Assembly: GCA_052035955.1 (NCBI GenBank)
Contig: JBPOHD010000017.1
Location: forward strand, 16,486-80,485
Length of the DNA: 64,000 bases
Direction: 5' to 3'
From: JAEUNJ01 sp052035955
GTDB taxonomy: Bacteria > Pseudomonadota > Gammaproteobacteria > Burkholderiales > Rhodocyclaceae
A model generated the notes under the pieces. The model was not told the DNA's origin, did no database searches, and saw only the letters and a program-made list of their open reading frames with translations. Of this stretch, positions 25,105 to 32,997 are shown piece by piece (positions within the stretch are counted from its first letter, which is position 1; each line of letters opens with the position of its first letter). The position numbers and the translations under genes are program-made.

Positions 25105-26187
25105 ATGGCCCGAGTGTTCAATTTCAGCGCCGGCCCCGCCGCGCTGCCCGAAGAAGTCCTGAAGCAGGCTGCCGAGGAGATGCTCGATTGGCGTGGTTCA
25201 GGCCAGTCGGTCATGGAAATGAGCCACCGGGGCAAGGAATTCATCGGCATTGCCGAAGCCGCCGAGGCCGACCTGCGCGAGCTGATGGGCATCCCCGCCA
25301 ACTACAAGGTGCTCTTCCTCCAGGGCGGCGCCACCCTGCAGTTCGAGATGATCCCCATCAACCTGCTGCGCGGGAAGGCGGGCGCCGACTACGTGCATAC
25401 CGGCGAGTGGGCCAAGAAGGCGATCAAGGAAGCCAAGGCCTTCTGCCACGTGAACGTGGCCGCCAGCGCCGAGGACAAGAGCTTCTCTTACGCCCCGGCC
25501 CAGGCCGACTGGAAGCTCGACAAGGATGCCGCCTACGTCCATTACACCGCCAACGAGACCATCGGCGGCGTCGAGTTCCACTGGACGCCGGACACTGGCG
25601 AGGTTCCGCTGGTCTGCGACATGTCGTCCAACATCCTGTCGAAGCCGGTGGATGTGTCCCGGTACGGCCTCATCTATGCCGGCGCCCAGAAGAACATCGG
25701 CCCGGCGGGGCTAACCATCGTCATCGTCCGCGACGACCTGATCGGCAAGGCCGTCCCGACCCCGCCGACCATGCTGGACTACAAGATCCACGCCGACGCG
25801 GATTCGATGTACAACACGCCGCCCACCTATGCGATCTACATCGCAGGGCTGGTGTTCCAGCTCCTCAAGAGGACCGGTGGCCTGGCCGCGGCCGAGCAGC
25901 GCAACGTCGAGAAGGCCGGACTGCTCTACGACTACCTGGATTCCACCGACTTCTACCGGAACCCGGTCGCCAAGGCGGACCGCTCCCGCATGAACGTTCC
26001 CTTCACCCTCAAGGATGCGGCCTTCGACGAGGAGTTCCTCAAGGGTGCCAAGGCGCGCGGCATGGTGCAGCTGAAGGGCCATCGCTCCGTCGGCGGCATG
26101 CGGGCCTCCATCTACAACGCCATGCCCATCGAGGGCGTCAGGGCGCTGGTGGAGTACATGAAGGAATTCGCGGCTTCCAAGGGCTGA
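25105..26187 (+). CDS. serC: Phosphoserine aminotransferase
   Basis: A 360-residue PLP-dependent class V aminotransferase that makes 3-phosphoserine from 3-phosphohydroxypyruvate; it can also act in pyridoxal phosphate synthesis. Visible are the N-terminal FNFSAGPAALP, MEMSHRGKEF, FLQGGATLQFEM and CDMSSNILSKP. The PLP lysine is in IYAGAQKNIGPAG. The ATG at 25105 follows GAAGAGGAG, which overlaps the end of gyrA. It precedes serA by seven bases, giving a serine biosynthesis pair. Confidence 0.97.
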   Translation: MARVFNFSAGPAALPEEVLKQAAEEMLDWRGSGQSVMEMSHRGKEFIGIAEAAEADLRELMGIPANYKVLFLQGGATLQFEMIPINLLRGKAGADYVHTGEWAKKAIKEAKAFCHVNVAASAEDKSFSYAPAQADWKLDKDAAYVHYTANETIGGVEFHWTPDTGEVPLVCDMSSNILSKPVDVSRYGLIYAGAQKNIGPAGLTIVIVRDDLIGKAVPTPPTMLDYKIHADADSMYNTPPTYAIYIAGLVFQLLKRTGGLAAAEQRNVEKAGLLYDYLDSTDFYRNPVAKADRSRMNVPFTLKDAAFDEEFLKGAKARGMVQLKGHRSVGGMRASIYNAMPIEGVRALVEYMKEFAASKG

Positions 26188-26194
26188 TCACATC

Positions 26195-27379
26195 ATGGCT
26201 GACCAATTCCAGATCCTCATCCTCAATGCCATCTCCGCCACCGGACTGAAGCGCCTGCCTGCCGAGCGCTACGTCACCGGCAAGGAGATCGCCAAGCCCG
26301 ATGCCATCCTGGTCCGTTCCGCGGACATGCATGCCATGGACATTCCGAAGAGCGTCCTGGCCATCGGCCGGGCCGGCTCGGGGACCAACAACATTCCCGT
26401 CAAGGCCATGTCCGCCCGCGGCGTGCCGGTATTCAACGCTCCCGGGGCGAACGCCAACGCGGTCAAGGAACTCGTCCTGGCCGGCATGCTGATGGCCGCC
26501 CGCAACATCGGCGGCGCCATGAGGTTCGTCTCCGGCCTGGATCCGGCGGATCCCGAGATGGAGAAGAAGGTCGAGGGCGGCAAGAAGACCTATGCCGGCT
26601 ACGAGCTGGCGGGCCATACCCTCGGCGTCATCGGCCTCGGCAAGATCGGCTGCCTGGTGGCCGACGCCGCCATCAAGATGGGCATGCACGTGATCGGCTA
26701 CGACCCGGAGATCACGGTCGATGCCGCCTGGAGCCTGCCTTCCCAGGTGAAGAAGGCCAATACCCTGAACGACGTGCTCAAACACGCCGACTTCATGACC
26801 CTGCACGTGCCCCTGGTCGATGCAACGCGCAAGATGATCAACGCCAAGTCGCTTGAAACCATGAAGCACGGCGCCGTGCTGCTCAACTTCGCCCGCGAGG
26901 GCGTGGTCGAGGAGGCGGCGGTGCTGGCGGCCCTCGAGTCCAAGAAACTCTCGACCTACGTCTGCGATTTTCCCAGCGCCCACGTGAACAACCACCCGAA
27001 GGTCATCGCCCTGCCCCACCTGGGCGCCTCCACCGCCGAGGCCGAGGAGAACTGCGCGGCCATGGTGGCCGACCAAGTGCGCGACTTCCTCCAGGACGGC
27101 AACATCCAGAACGCGGTGAATTTCCCCAACGTGGTCATGCCGCGCGAATCGGGTTTCCGCCTCGCCATCGCCAACGCCAACGTTCCCAACATGGTGGGCC
27201 AGATCTCGACCGCCATGGCCGAGGCCAAGCTCAACATCCACAACATGATGAACAAGTCGAAGGGCGACGTGGCCTACACCCTGGTGGACGTGGATAGCAA
27301 GGTGCCGAAGAAGGTGGTCGACGCCATCGCGAAGATCGAGGGCGTGCTGCACGTCCGTTACCTGCCGGTCGAATCCTGA
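26195..27379 (+). CDS. serA: D-3-phosphoglycerate dehydrogenase with ACT domain
   Basis: A 394-residue D-isomer-specific 2-hydroxyacid dehydrogenase. The NAD site is LGVIGLGKIGCLVADAA. Catalytic residues are expected in RAGSGTNNI (substrate Arg), NFAREGVV (Arg) and PHLGASTAEAEENC (Glu/His region). A C-terminal ACT domain (IANANVPNMVGQIS...DVAYTLVDVD) should bind serine for feedback inhibition. It is the short SerA form common in betaproteobacteria. It catalyses the first committed step of serine synthesis and lies directly after serC. Confidence 0.95.
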   Translation: MADQFQILILNAISATGLKRLPAERYVTGKEIAKPDAILVRSADMHAMDIPKSVLAIGRAGSGTNNIPVKAMSARGVPVFNAPGANANAVKELVLAGMLMAARNIGGAMRFVSGLDPADPEMEKKVEGGKKTYAGYELAGHTLGVIGLGKIGCLVADAAIKMGMHVIGYDPEITVDAAWSLPSQVKKANTLNDVLKHADFMTLHVPLVDATRKMINAKSLETMKHGAVLLNFAREGVVEEAAVLAALESKKLSTYVCDFPSAHVNNHPKVIALPHLGASTAEAEENCAAMVADQVRDFLQDGNIQNAVNFPNVVMPRESGFRLAIANANVPNMVGQISTAMAEAKLNIHNMMNKSKGDVAYTLVDVDSKVPKKVVDAIAKIEGVLHVRYLPVES

Positions 27380-27451
27380 CACCGGCGCGGGCGGCGCATC
27401 CGGGAGTTCCTGCCCCGGGTCGCCGCCCGAATATTCTCCGACGGGGGTTGG

Positions 27452-28534
27452 ATGGCTGACGAAAAGGAAGAACTGGGGCGCCTGCGCGACGGCATCGACC
27501 GCATCGACGACCAGGTCCTGCGGCTGATCAGCGAGCGGGCGCAGCTGGCCCACCGCATCGGCGAGATCAAGAAGGGCAACATCTACCGGCCCGAGCGCGA
27601 GGCCCAGGTGCTGCGCCGGATCGCCGGCGACAATCCCGGTCCGCTCCCTGAGGGGGCCGTGCGGCAGATTTTCCGCGAGATCATGTCCGCCTGCCTGGCC
27701 CTGGAACAGCCCCTGCGGGTGGCCTACCTCGGGCCGGCCGGCACCTTCTCGGAAACCGCCGCCAAGAAGCACTTCGGCTCGGGGCCGAACCTGACCCCGT
27801 GCTCGGCCATCGACGACGTCTTCCGGGCCGTCGAGTCCGGCAATGCCGACTATGCCGTGGTGCCCGTGGAAAACTCCACCGAGGGCGCCGTCGGCCGCAC
27901 CCTCGACCTGATGCTGACCTCGCCCCTCAAGGTTTGCGGCGAGGTGAACCTGCGCATCCACCAGAACCTGCTCTCCAAGGCTGCGAGCCTCCAGTCGGTC
28001 AGGCGCCTCTATTCCCATGCCCAGTCGCTGGCCCAGTGCCACGAATGGCTGAACCGCAACCTGGCGGCCCTGCCGAGGGTGCCGGTGGCGAGCAACGCCG
28101 AGGCCGCCCGCATGGCCGCCGAGGATCCCGAGTCCTGCGCCATCGCCGGCGAAGCCGCCGCCCAGTTCTATGGCCTCGACATCCTGGCCGGGAGCATCGA
28201 GGACGATCCGAACAACACGACCCGCTTCCTGGTCCTGGCCGGCCATGACGCGGGTCCGTCGGGCCTGGACAAGACCTCCTTCGTCTGTTCCGCCCAGAAC
28301 AAGCCGGGTGCCGTCCACGACCTGCTCGTGCCGCTGTCGGTCCACAAGGTGTCCATGAGCCGCTTCGAGTCCCGGCCTGCCCGGGGCTTCGGAGGCAGCC
28401 GCTGGGAGTATGTCTTCTTCATCGACGTGGAGGGCCACCGGGAGGAGCCGGAAGTGGCGGCCGCGCTGGAGGAACTTCGCGGCCGCGCGGGCTTCCTGAA
28501 GGAGCTCGGTTCCTATCCCCGTGCCGACCGGTGA
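27452..28534 (+). CDS. pheA: Bifunctional chorismate mutase / prephenate dehydratase (P-protein)
   Basis: A 360-residue enzyme leading to phenylalanine. The N-terminal AroQ chorismate mutase helices (LRDGIDRIDDQVLRLISERA...IGEIKKG) occupy residues 5-90. The dehydratase domain starts at VAYLGPAGTFSE and includes VPVENSTEGAVGRTLDL and the Thr-Arg catalytic motif in NNTTRFLVL. A C-terminal ACT domain with SRFESRP (phenylalanine binding, ESRP) closes it. ATG 27452 follows GGGGGTTGG. Confidence 0.97.
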   Translation: MADEKEELGRLRDGIDRIDDQVLRLISERAQLAHRIGEIKKGNIYRPEREAQVLRRIAGDNPGPLPEGAVRQIFREIMSACLALEQPLRVAYLGPAGTFSETAAKKHFGSGPNLTPCSAIDDVFRAVESGNADYAVVPVENSTEGAVGRTLDLMLTSPLKVCGEVNLRIHQNLLSKAASLQSVRRLYSHAQSLAQCHEWLNRNLAALPRVPVASNAEAARMAAEDPESCAIAGEAAAQFYGLDILAGSIEDDPNNTTRFLVLAGHDAGPSGLDKTSFVCSAQNKPGAVHDLLVPLSVHKVSMSRFESRPARGFGGSRWEYVFFIDVEGHREEPEVAAALEELRGRAGFLKELGSYPRADR

Positions 28535-28552
28535 TCGGTGAAAGAAGCTCCA

Positions 28553-28683
28553 GCGCAAGGTCGCGAGGGCGCAAAGAGCGCAAGGTTCCGTCGGGGCATG
28601 GGGAGACCGCGGGGATGGTTTCCGGTTTCCAGGGCTTCTTTGCGGCCCATTGCGGCCTTGGCGTCTTTGCGGTGAAAGGAAGG
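28553..28683. repeat. Intergenic fold-back element between pheA and hisC (GCAAAG type)
   Basis: The left arm (28553-28586, GCGCAAGGTCGCGAGGGCGC...) is rich in direct GCGCAA(A)G words. The right arm (28637-28678) carries their reverse complements (CTTTGCGGCC, GCGTCTTTGCGG), so the element can fold back imperfectly. It ends in GGTGAAAGGAAGG eight bases before the hisC ATG and so supplies its ribosome-binding site. A related element lies between hisC and tyrA. No open reading frame is inside. Confidence 0.6.
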
Positions 28684-28691
28684 TTTTTTCC

Positions 28692-29792
28692 ATGACCAAC
28701 AACATGAACATCGCCCAATCGGCGCCGGATTACGTGCGCGCCATCTCTCCCTACATCCCCGGCAAGCCCATCACGGAGCTGGCGCGGCAGATGGGCATTC
28801 CGGTGGAGCGCATCGTCAAGCTGGCGTCCAACGAGAATCCCCTCGGCATGAGCCCGAAGGCCCGGGCGGCCGTCGAGGCGGCCATCGCCGGCATCGAGCG
28901 CTATCCGGACCAGTTCGAACTGGCGAAGGCCCTGGCCGACCGGTTGGGCCTGCCGATGGCGCAGATCGTCCTCGGCAACGGCTCCAACGACGTGCTCGAC
29001 ATCGCGGCCCGGGTCTTCCTGGCGCCCGGCCGCTCGGCCGTCTTCTCCCGCCATGCCTTCGCCGTGTATCCGCTCGCCACCATGACGGCGGGGGCCGAAT
29101 GCCTCGTCGCGCCGGCCAAGCATTACGGCCACGACCTCGCCGCCATGCGCAGCCTCATCCGGGCCGATACCCGCGTGGTCTGGATCGCCAATCCCAACAA
29201 CCCGACCGGCACCTTCCTGCCCTATGCGGACGTGAAGGCCTTCATCGCCTCCGTGCCCGCCGACGTGGCGGTGGTGCTGGACGAGGCCTACAACGAATAC
29301 CTGCCGTCGGGGGACCGGGTGGACACCCTGCCCTGGGTGAAGGAGTTTCCCAACCTGGTCATCACCCGCACCTTCTCGAAGGTGTATGGCCTGGCGGGAT
29401 TGCGGGTCGGCTACGGGGTCGCGTCGCCCGAGGTGGCGGACCTGATGAACCGCATCCGCCAGCCCTTCAACGTGAACAACCTGGCGCTGGCCGCTGCCGT
29501 GGCGGCCCTCGACGACCATGTCTTCCTCGCCGAGAGCTTCGACCTCAACCGGCGCGGCATGGCGCAGATCGTCGCCGGGCTCAAGCGGCTCGGCCTGGAG
29601 CACATTCCGTCCCACGGCAACTTCGTCACTTTCGGCGTCGCCGACGGCGCCGCCGTGAACCAGAAGCTGCTCCAGCAGGGCGTCATCGTCCGGCCCATCG
29701 GCGGCTACGGCCTCCCCAACCACCTGCGCGTCACCATCGGCCTGCCCGACGAGAACGAGCACTTCCTGGCAGCGCTGGAAAAGGCGTTGTGA
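28692..29792 (+). CDS. hisC: Histidinol-phosphate aminotransferase (HisC2 type)
   Basis: A 366-residue class I/II PLP-dependent aminotransferase. Motifs include LASNENPLGMSPKA, the cofactor region GNGSNDVLDI, NPNNPTGTF, VVLDEAYNEY, the PLP lysine in TRTFSKVYGLAGLRVGY and the C-terminal LRVTIG. The location between pheA and tyrA, rather than in a his operon, suggests it may also serve aromatic amino acids, as is known for this paralogue group. ATG 28692 is placed just after the fold-back element, whose AAAGGAAGG provides the ribosome site. Confidence 0.94.
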   Translation: MTNNMNIAQSAPDYVRAISPYIPGKPITELARQMGIPVERIVKLASNENPLGMSPKARAAVEAAIAGIERYPDQFELAKALADRLGLPMAQIVLGNGSNDVLDIAARVFLAPGRSAVFSRHAFAVYPLATMTAGAECLVAPAKHYGHDLAAMRSLIRADTRVVWIANPNNPTGTFLPYADVKAFIASVPADVAVVLDEAYNEYLPSGDRVDTLPWVKEFPNLVITRTFSKVYGLAGLRVGYGVASPEVADLMNRIRQPFNVNNLALAAAVAALDDHVFLAESFDLNRRGMAQIVAGLKRLGLEHIPSHGNFVTFGVADGAAVNQKLLQQGVIVRPIGGYGLPNHLRVTIGLPDENEHFLAALEKAL

Positions 29793-29803
29793 AAGGCGTT
29801 CAA

Positions 29804-29975
29804 CGCAGAGGACGCAGAGGACGCAGAGGACGCAGAGGACCCGGAGAAATGCATACCATTCGAGAATTGCCATTTCCAACCGGGGCCGTGCGCGATTGAA
29901 TCGTTCTTGCATTTCCGGGTCGGGAGAGCGAAAACGAATTTCTCTGAGTCCTCCGTGTCCTCCGCGGTGAAAGGT
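29804..29975. repeat. Intergenic fold-back element between hisC and tyrA (CGCAGAGGA type)
   Basis: Four perfect tandem copies of the 9-mer CGCAGAGGA (29804-29839) plus a degenerate CCCGGAGA form the left arm. The right arm (29937-29974) reads CTGAGTCCTCCGTGTCCTCC and continues GCGGTG, the inverted counterpart. The unrelated interior is about 90 bases. The element ends in GGTGAAAGG about nine bases before the tyrA GTG and supplies its ribosome site, as the related element does for hisC. This suggests a small dispersed family in the genome. Confidence 0.7.
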
Positions 29976-29983
29976 TTTTCAAC

Positions 29984-30862
29984 GTGAACAAGATCGTCAT
30001 CTGCGGCGTCGGGCTGATAGGCGGGTCCTTCGCGCTGGCCCTGAAAGCAGCCGGCGCGGTGGGCGAGGTGGTGGGCCTGGGCCGCACCCGGGAGCCCCTG
30101 GAGGAGGCCCGGCGCCTGGGCGTCATCGACCGGATCGCCGCCGACTGGGGGGGCGCCCTGGCCGGGGCGGACCTGGTCCTGCTGGGCATGCCGGTGGGCC
30201 AGATGGCGCCGGTGATGGCCGCCCTGGTGCCCCACCTGGGCCCCGATACCCTGGTCACCGACGGCGGCTCCACCAAGGCCGACGTGGTGGCTGCGGCCCG
30301 CACCGCCTTTGGCCCCCGCATCGGCCAGTTCGTGCCCGGCCACCCCATTGCCGGCGCGGAGAAGAGCGGCGTCGCCGCCGCCCTGGCCGGGCTTTACGAG
30401 GGCAAGCGCGTCGTGCTGACCCCCTTGCCGGAGAACGCACCCGAATCGGTCGCCCGGGTCCGCGCCGCCTGGGAAGCCTGCGGCGCCCGGGTGTCCGAAC
30501 TGGCCCCGGGGGAGCATGACGGCGTCTTCGCCGCCGTCAGCCATCTGCCCCACCTGCTGGCCTATGCCCTGGTCCACGACCTGGCCGGGCGGACCAATTC
30601 GGAACAGCTCTTCGGCTTCGCCGCCGGCGGCTTCCGCGACTTCACGCGCATCGCCAGCAGCCATCCGGAAATGTGGCGGGACATCTGCCTGGCCAACCGG
30701 CAGGCCCTGTTGAAGGAACTCGACGCCTACATGGCCGAACTCCTGGAGACCCGCGTCCTGCTGGCCTCCGCCGACGGTCCCGGCCTGGAGGCCATGTTCG
30801 CCACGGCCCGGGCCCGGCGCGACGCCTGGATCGATTCCCTGACCCCGCCCCCGGGGGAATGA
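29984..30862 (+). CDS. tyrA: Prephenate dehydrogenase
   Basis: A 292-residue NAD(P)-dependent enzyme of tyrosine synthesis, oxidatively decarboxylating prephenate to 4-hydroxyphenylpyruvate. The Rossmann fingerprint is IVICGVGLIGGSFALAL; catalytic and substrate residues lie in PGHPIAGAEKSG and VSHLPHLLAYAL. The start is GTG 29984, after GAAAGG from the upstream repeat. No ACT domain is present. It overlaps or abuts the aroA-cmk gene, so the two are co-translated. Confidence 0.95.
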   Translation: MNKIVICGVGLIGGSFALALKAAGAVGEVVGLGRTREPLEEARRLGVIDRIAADWGGALAGADLVLLGMPVGQMAPVMAALVPHLGPDTLVTDGGSTKADVVAAARTAFGPRIGQFVPGHPIAGAEKSGVAAALAGLYEGKRVVLTPLPENAPESVARVRAAWEACGARVSELAPGEHDGVFAAVSHLPHLLAYALVHDLAGRTNSEQLFGFAAGGFRDFTRIASSHPEMWRDICLANRQALLKELDAYMAELLETRVLLASADGPGLEAMFATARARRDAWIDSLTPPPGE

Positions 30863-30864
30863 CC

Positions 30865-32808
30865 ATGGAAACCCTCGACCTGCCGCCCCTTCGGCTTGCC
30901 GCCGGTCCCGTGCGCCTGCCCGGCTCCAAGAGCATCTCCAACCGCTGCCTGCTGCTGGCCGCCCTCGCCTCGGGCGTCACCGAGATCCGCGACCTGCTCG
31001 ACTCCGACGACACGCGGGTGATGCTCGCGGCGCTGAAGGCCCTGGGCATCGCCGTCGAGTCCCTGGGCGGATCGGCCTGGCGGATCACCGGTGCCGGCGG
31101 AACGTTCCCGGTCAGGGAAGCCGACCTCTTCCTCGGCAATGCCGGCACGGCCTTCCGGCCCATGACCGCCGCCCTGGCCCTTTCCGGGGGGCGCTATCGA
31201 CTCTCCGGCGTCGCCCGCATGCACGAGCGGCCCATCGGCGACCTGGTGGATGGTTTGCGGCAGATCGGCGCCGACGTGCGCTACGGGGGCAACGAGGGCT
31301 TTCCGCCCCTGGAGATCCGCCCGGCGGCGATACGCCTCGACGGCCCGATCCGCGTCCGTGGCGACGTCTCCTCCCAGTTCCTGACGGCGCTGCTCATGGC
31401 CCTGCCGCTGACCGGCCGGGAGGCGGTGATCGAGATGACGACGGAATTGATCTCCAAGCCCTACGTCGAGATCACCCTGAACCTGATGGCCCGCTTCGGT
31501 GTCGCGGTCGAACGGGAGGGCTGGGCGCGCTTCCGCATCCCCGCGTCCCCGGGCTACCGCAGCCCGGGCCCGCTGCACGTGGAGGGCGACGCCTCCTCGG
31601 CCTCCTATTTCCTTGCCGCCGGGGCCATCGCCGGCGGTCCCGTGCGGGTGGAGGGAGTGGGGCGGGCCAGCATCCAGGGCGACGTGGCCTTCGCCGTCGA
31701 ACTGGAGAAGCTCGGCGCCCGGGTCGCCATGGGCGACAACTGGATCGAAGCGAGCGGACCCCCGTCCGGAAAGCTGAAGGCCTTCGACCTGGACCTGAAC
31801 CACATCCCCGACGCCGCCATGACCCTGGCCGTCTGCGCCCTGTTCGCCGACGGTCCCTGCCGGTTGCGCAACATCGCCTCCTGGCGGGTCAAGGAGACCG
31901 ACCGCATCGCCGCCATGGCCGCCGAACTACGCAAGCTCGGGGCGGAGGTGGAAGAGGGGGCGGACTTCCTGCGCATCTCGCCGCCGGCGGCCCTGCTGCC
32001 CGGCGCCGCCATCGCCACCTACGACGACCACCGGATGGCCATGTGCTTCTCGCTCGCCGCCCTGGGCGGCGTGCCGGTGCGCATCCTCGACCCCGGCTGC
32101 GTGGGCAAGACCTTCCCGGAGTATTTCGAGCATTTCCTGCGGGTGACCGCGCCCGTGGTCGCCATCGACGGCCCCTCGGCCTCGGGCAAGGGGACGGTGG
32201 CCCAGCGCGTCGCGGAGGCCCTGGGCTTCCACTTCCTCGACAGCGGCGCCCTCTACCGGCTCACGGCCCTGGCGGCCCTGCGCGCCGGGGTGGCGCCGGA
32301 CGACGAGGCCGGCGTGGCCGCCGTCGCGGCGGCACTGCCGGCCGAGTTCGCGGGCGACCGGATCCTCCTGGCCGGCGACGACGTCACCGACGCCATCCGC
32401 GCCGAGGAGGTGGGCGTCGGCGCTTCCAGGGTGGCCGCCCTGCCGTCCGTCCGGGCCGCCCTGCTGGACCGCCAGCGGGCCTATCGGCAGGCGCCGGGCC
32501 TAGTGGCCGACGGGCGCGACATGGGGTCCGTGGTGTTTCCCGATGCGCCGGCCAAGGTCTTCCTGACCGCGAGCGCCGAGGCGCGCGCCGAACGGCGGCA
32601 TAAACAGTTGATCGACAAGGGAATGCCTGCTAACATTCACGCCCTTTTGCAGGACCTGCGGGAGCGTGATGCCCGCGACGCCGCGAGAAGCGTCGCGCCC
32701 CTGCGGCAATGCGACGATGCCGAGCGGGTGGACACCACCGACATGGGCATCGAGGAAGCGGTGAGCGCCGTGCTGGACATCGTCCGGCGGAAGCTGCCGA
32801 AACAGTAG
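30865..32808 (+). CDS. aroA-cmk: Fused EPSP synthase - cytidylate kinase
   Basis: A single 647-residue frame joins two enzymes. Residues 1-427 are 3-phosphoshikimate 1-carboxyvinyltransferase, with LPGSKSISNRCLLLAALA, LFLGNAGTAFRPM, the catalytic Asp/Glu in NHIPDAAM and WRVKETDRI, and YDDHRMAMCFSLAAL. Residues 431-647 are CMP/dCMP kinase, with Walker A GPSASGKG at 436-443, YRLTALAA, RDMGSVVFPDA and the lid RDARDAARSVAPL. No stop or frameshift separates them; the linker is only a few residues (LRVTAP). An ATG at 30859 overlaps the tyrA stop, but 30865 has better spacing from GGGGGA. I recall such fusions from other betaproteobacteria. Confidence 0.95.
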   Translation: METLDLPPLRLAAGPVRLPGSKSISNRCLLLAALASGVTEIRDLLDSDDTRVMLAALKALGIAVESLGGSAWRITGAGGTFPVREADLFLGNAGTAFRPMTAALALSGGRYRLSGVARMHERPIGDLVDGLRQIGADVRYGGNEGFPPLEIRPAAIRLDGPIRVRGDVSSQFLTALLMALPLTGREAVIEMTTELISKPYVEITLNLMARFGVAVEREGWARFRIPASPGYRSPGPLHVEGDASSASYFLAAGAIAGGPVRVEGVGRASIQGDVAFAVELEKLGARVAMGDNWIEASGPPSGKLKAFDLDLNHIPDAAMTLAVCALFADGPCRLRNIASWRVKETDRIAAMAAELRKLGAEVEEGADFLRISPPAALLPGAAIATYDDHRMAMCFSLAALGGVPVRILDPGCVGKTFPEYFEHFLRVTAPVVAIDGPSASGKGTVAQRVAEALGFHFLDSGALYRLTALAALRAGVAPDDEAGVAAVAAALPAEFAGDRILLAGDDVTDAIRAEEVGVGASRVAALPSVRAALLDRQRAYRQAPGLVADGRDMGSVVFPDAPAKVFLTASAEARAERRHKQLIDKGMPANIHALLQDLRERDARDAARSVAPLRQCDDAERVDTTDMGIEEAVSAVLDIVRRKLPKQ

Positions 32809-32827
32809 AAAGCAGTCCTGGCTGTAC

Positions 32828-32887
32828 GTGGCAAGTAGTGGCAAGTCGTAGCAAGTAGTGGCAACTCGCAACAAATCGTGGCAAGGG
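32828..32887. repeat. Six tandem 10-bp repeats before rpsA
   Basis: Six consecutive 10-mers follow GTGGCAAGTA with drift: GTGGCAAGTA, GTGGCAAGTC, GTAGCAAGTA, GTGGCAACTC, GCAACAAATC, GTGGCAAGGG. They fill the gap between cmk and the rpsA leader. The unit resembles neither of the two fold-back elements upstream. The function is unknown; a helical-pitch periodicity of 10 bases could place repeated protein sites on one DNA face. Confidence 0.7.
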
Positions 32888-32997
32888 CGCCGCCCAGCGT
32901 GGCAGCGCCGGCAAAGGCGTCGCGTCGGCCGCCCGGTCGATGCGGCAATGTGCAACCAGCCCGTCCTCCCGGGGGCGGTATTTCGGAAATCCAATCT

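Noticed and set aside
22485..25301. A 938-codon open frame antisense to gyrA
   Set aside because: It lies wholly over the conserved gyrA gene and encodes no recognisable protein.
27380..27451. A terminator or attenuator leader before pheA
   Set aside because: GC-rich pairing is possible, but there is no T-run and no leader peptide with a run of Phe codons.
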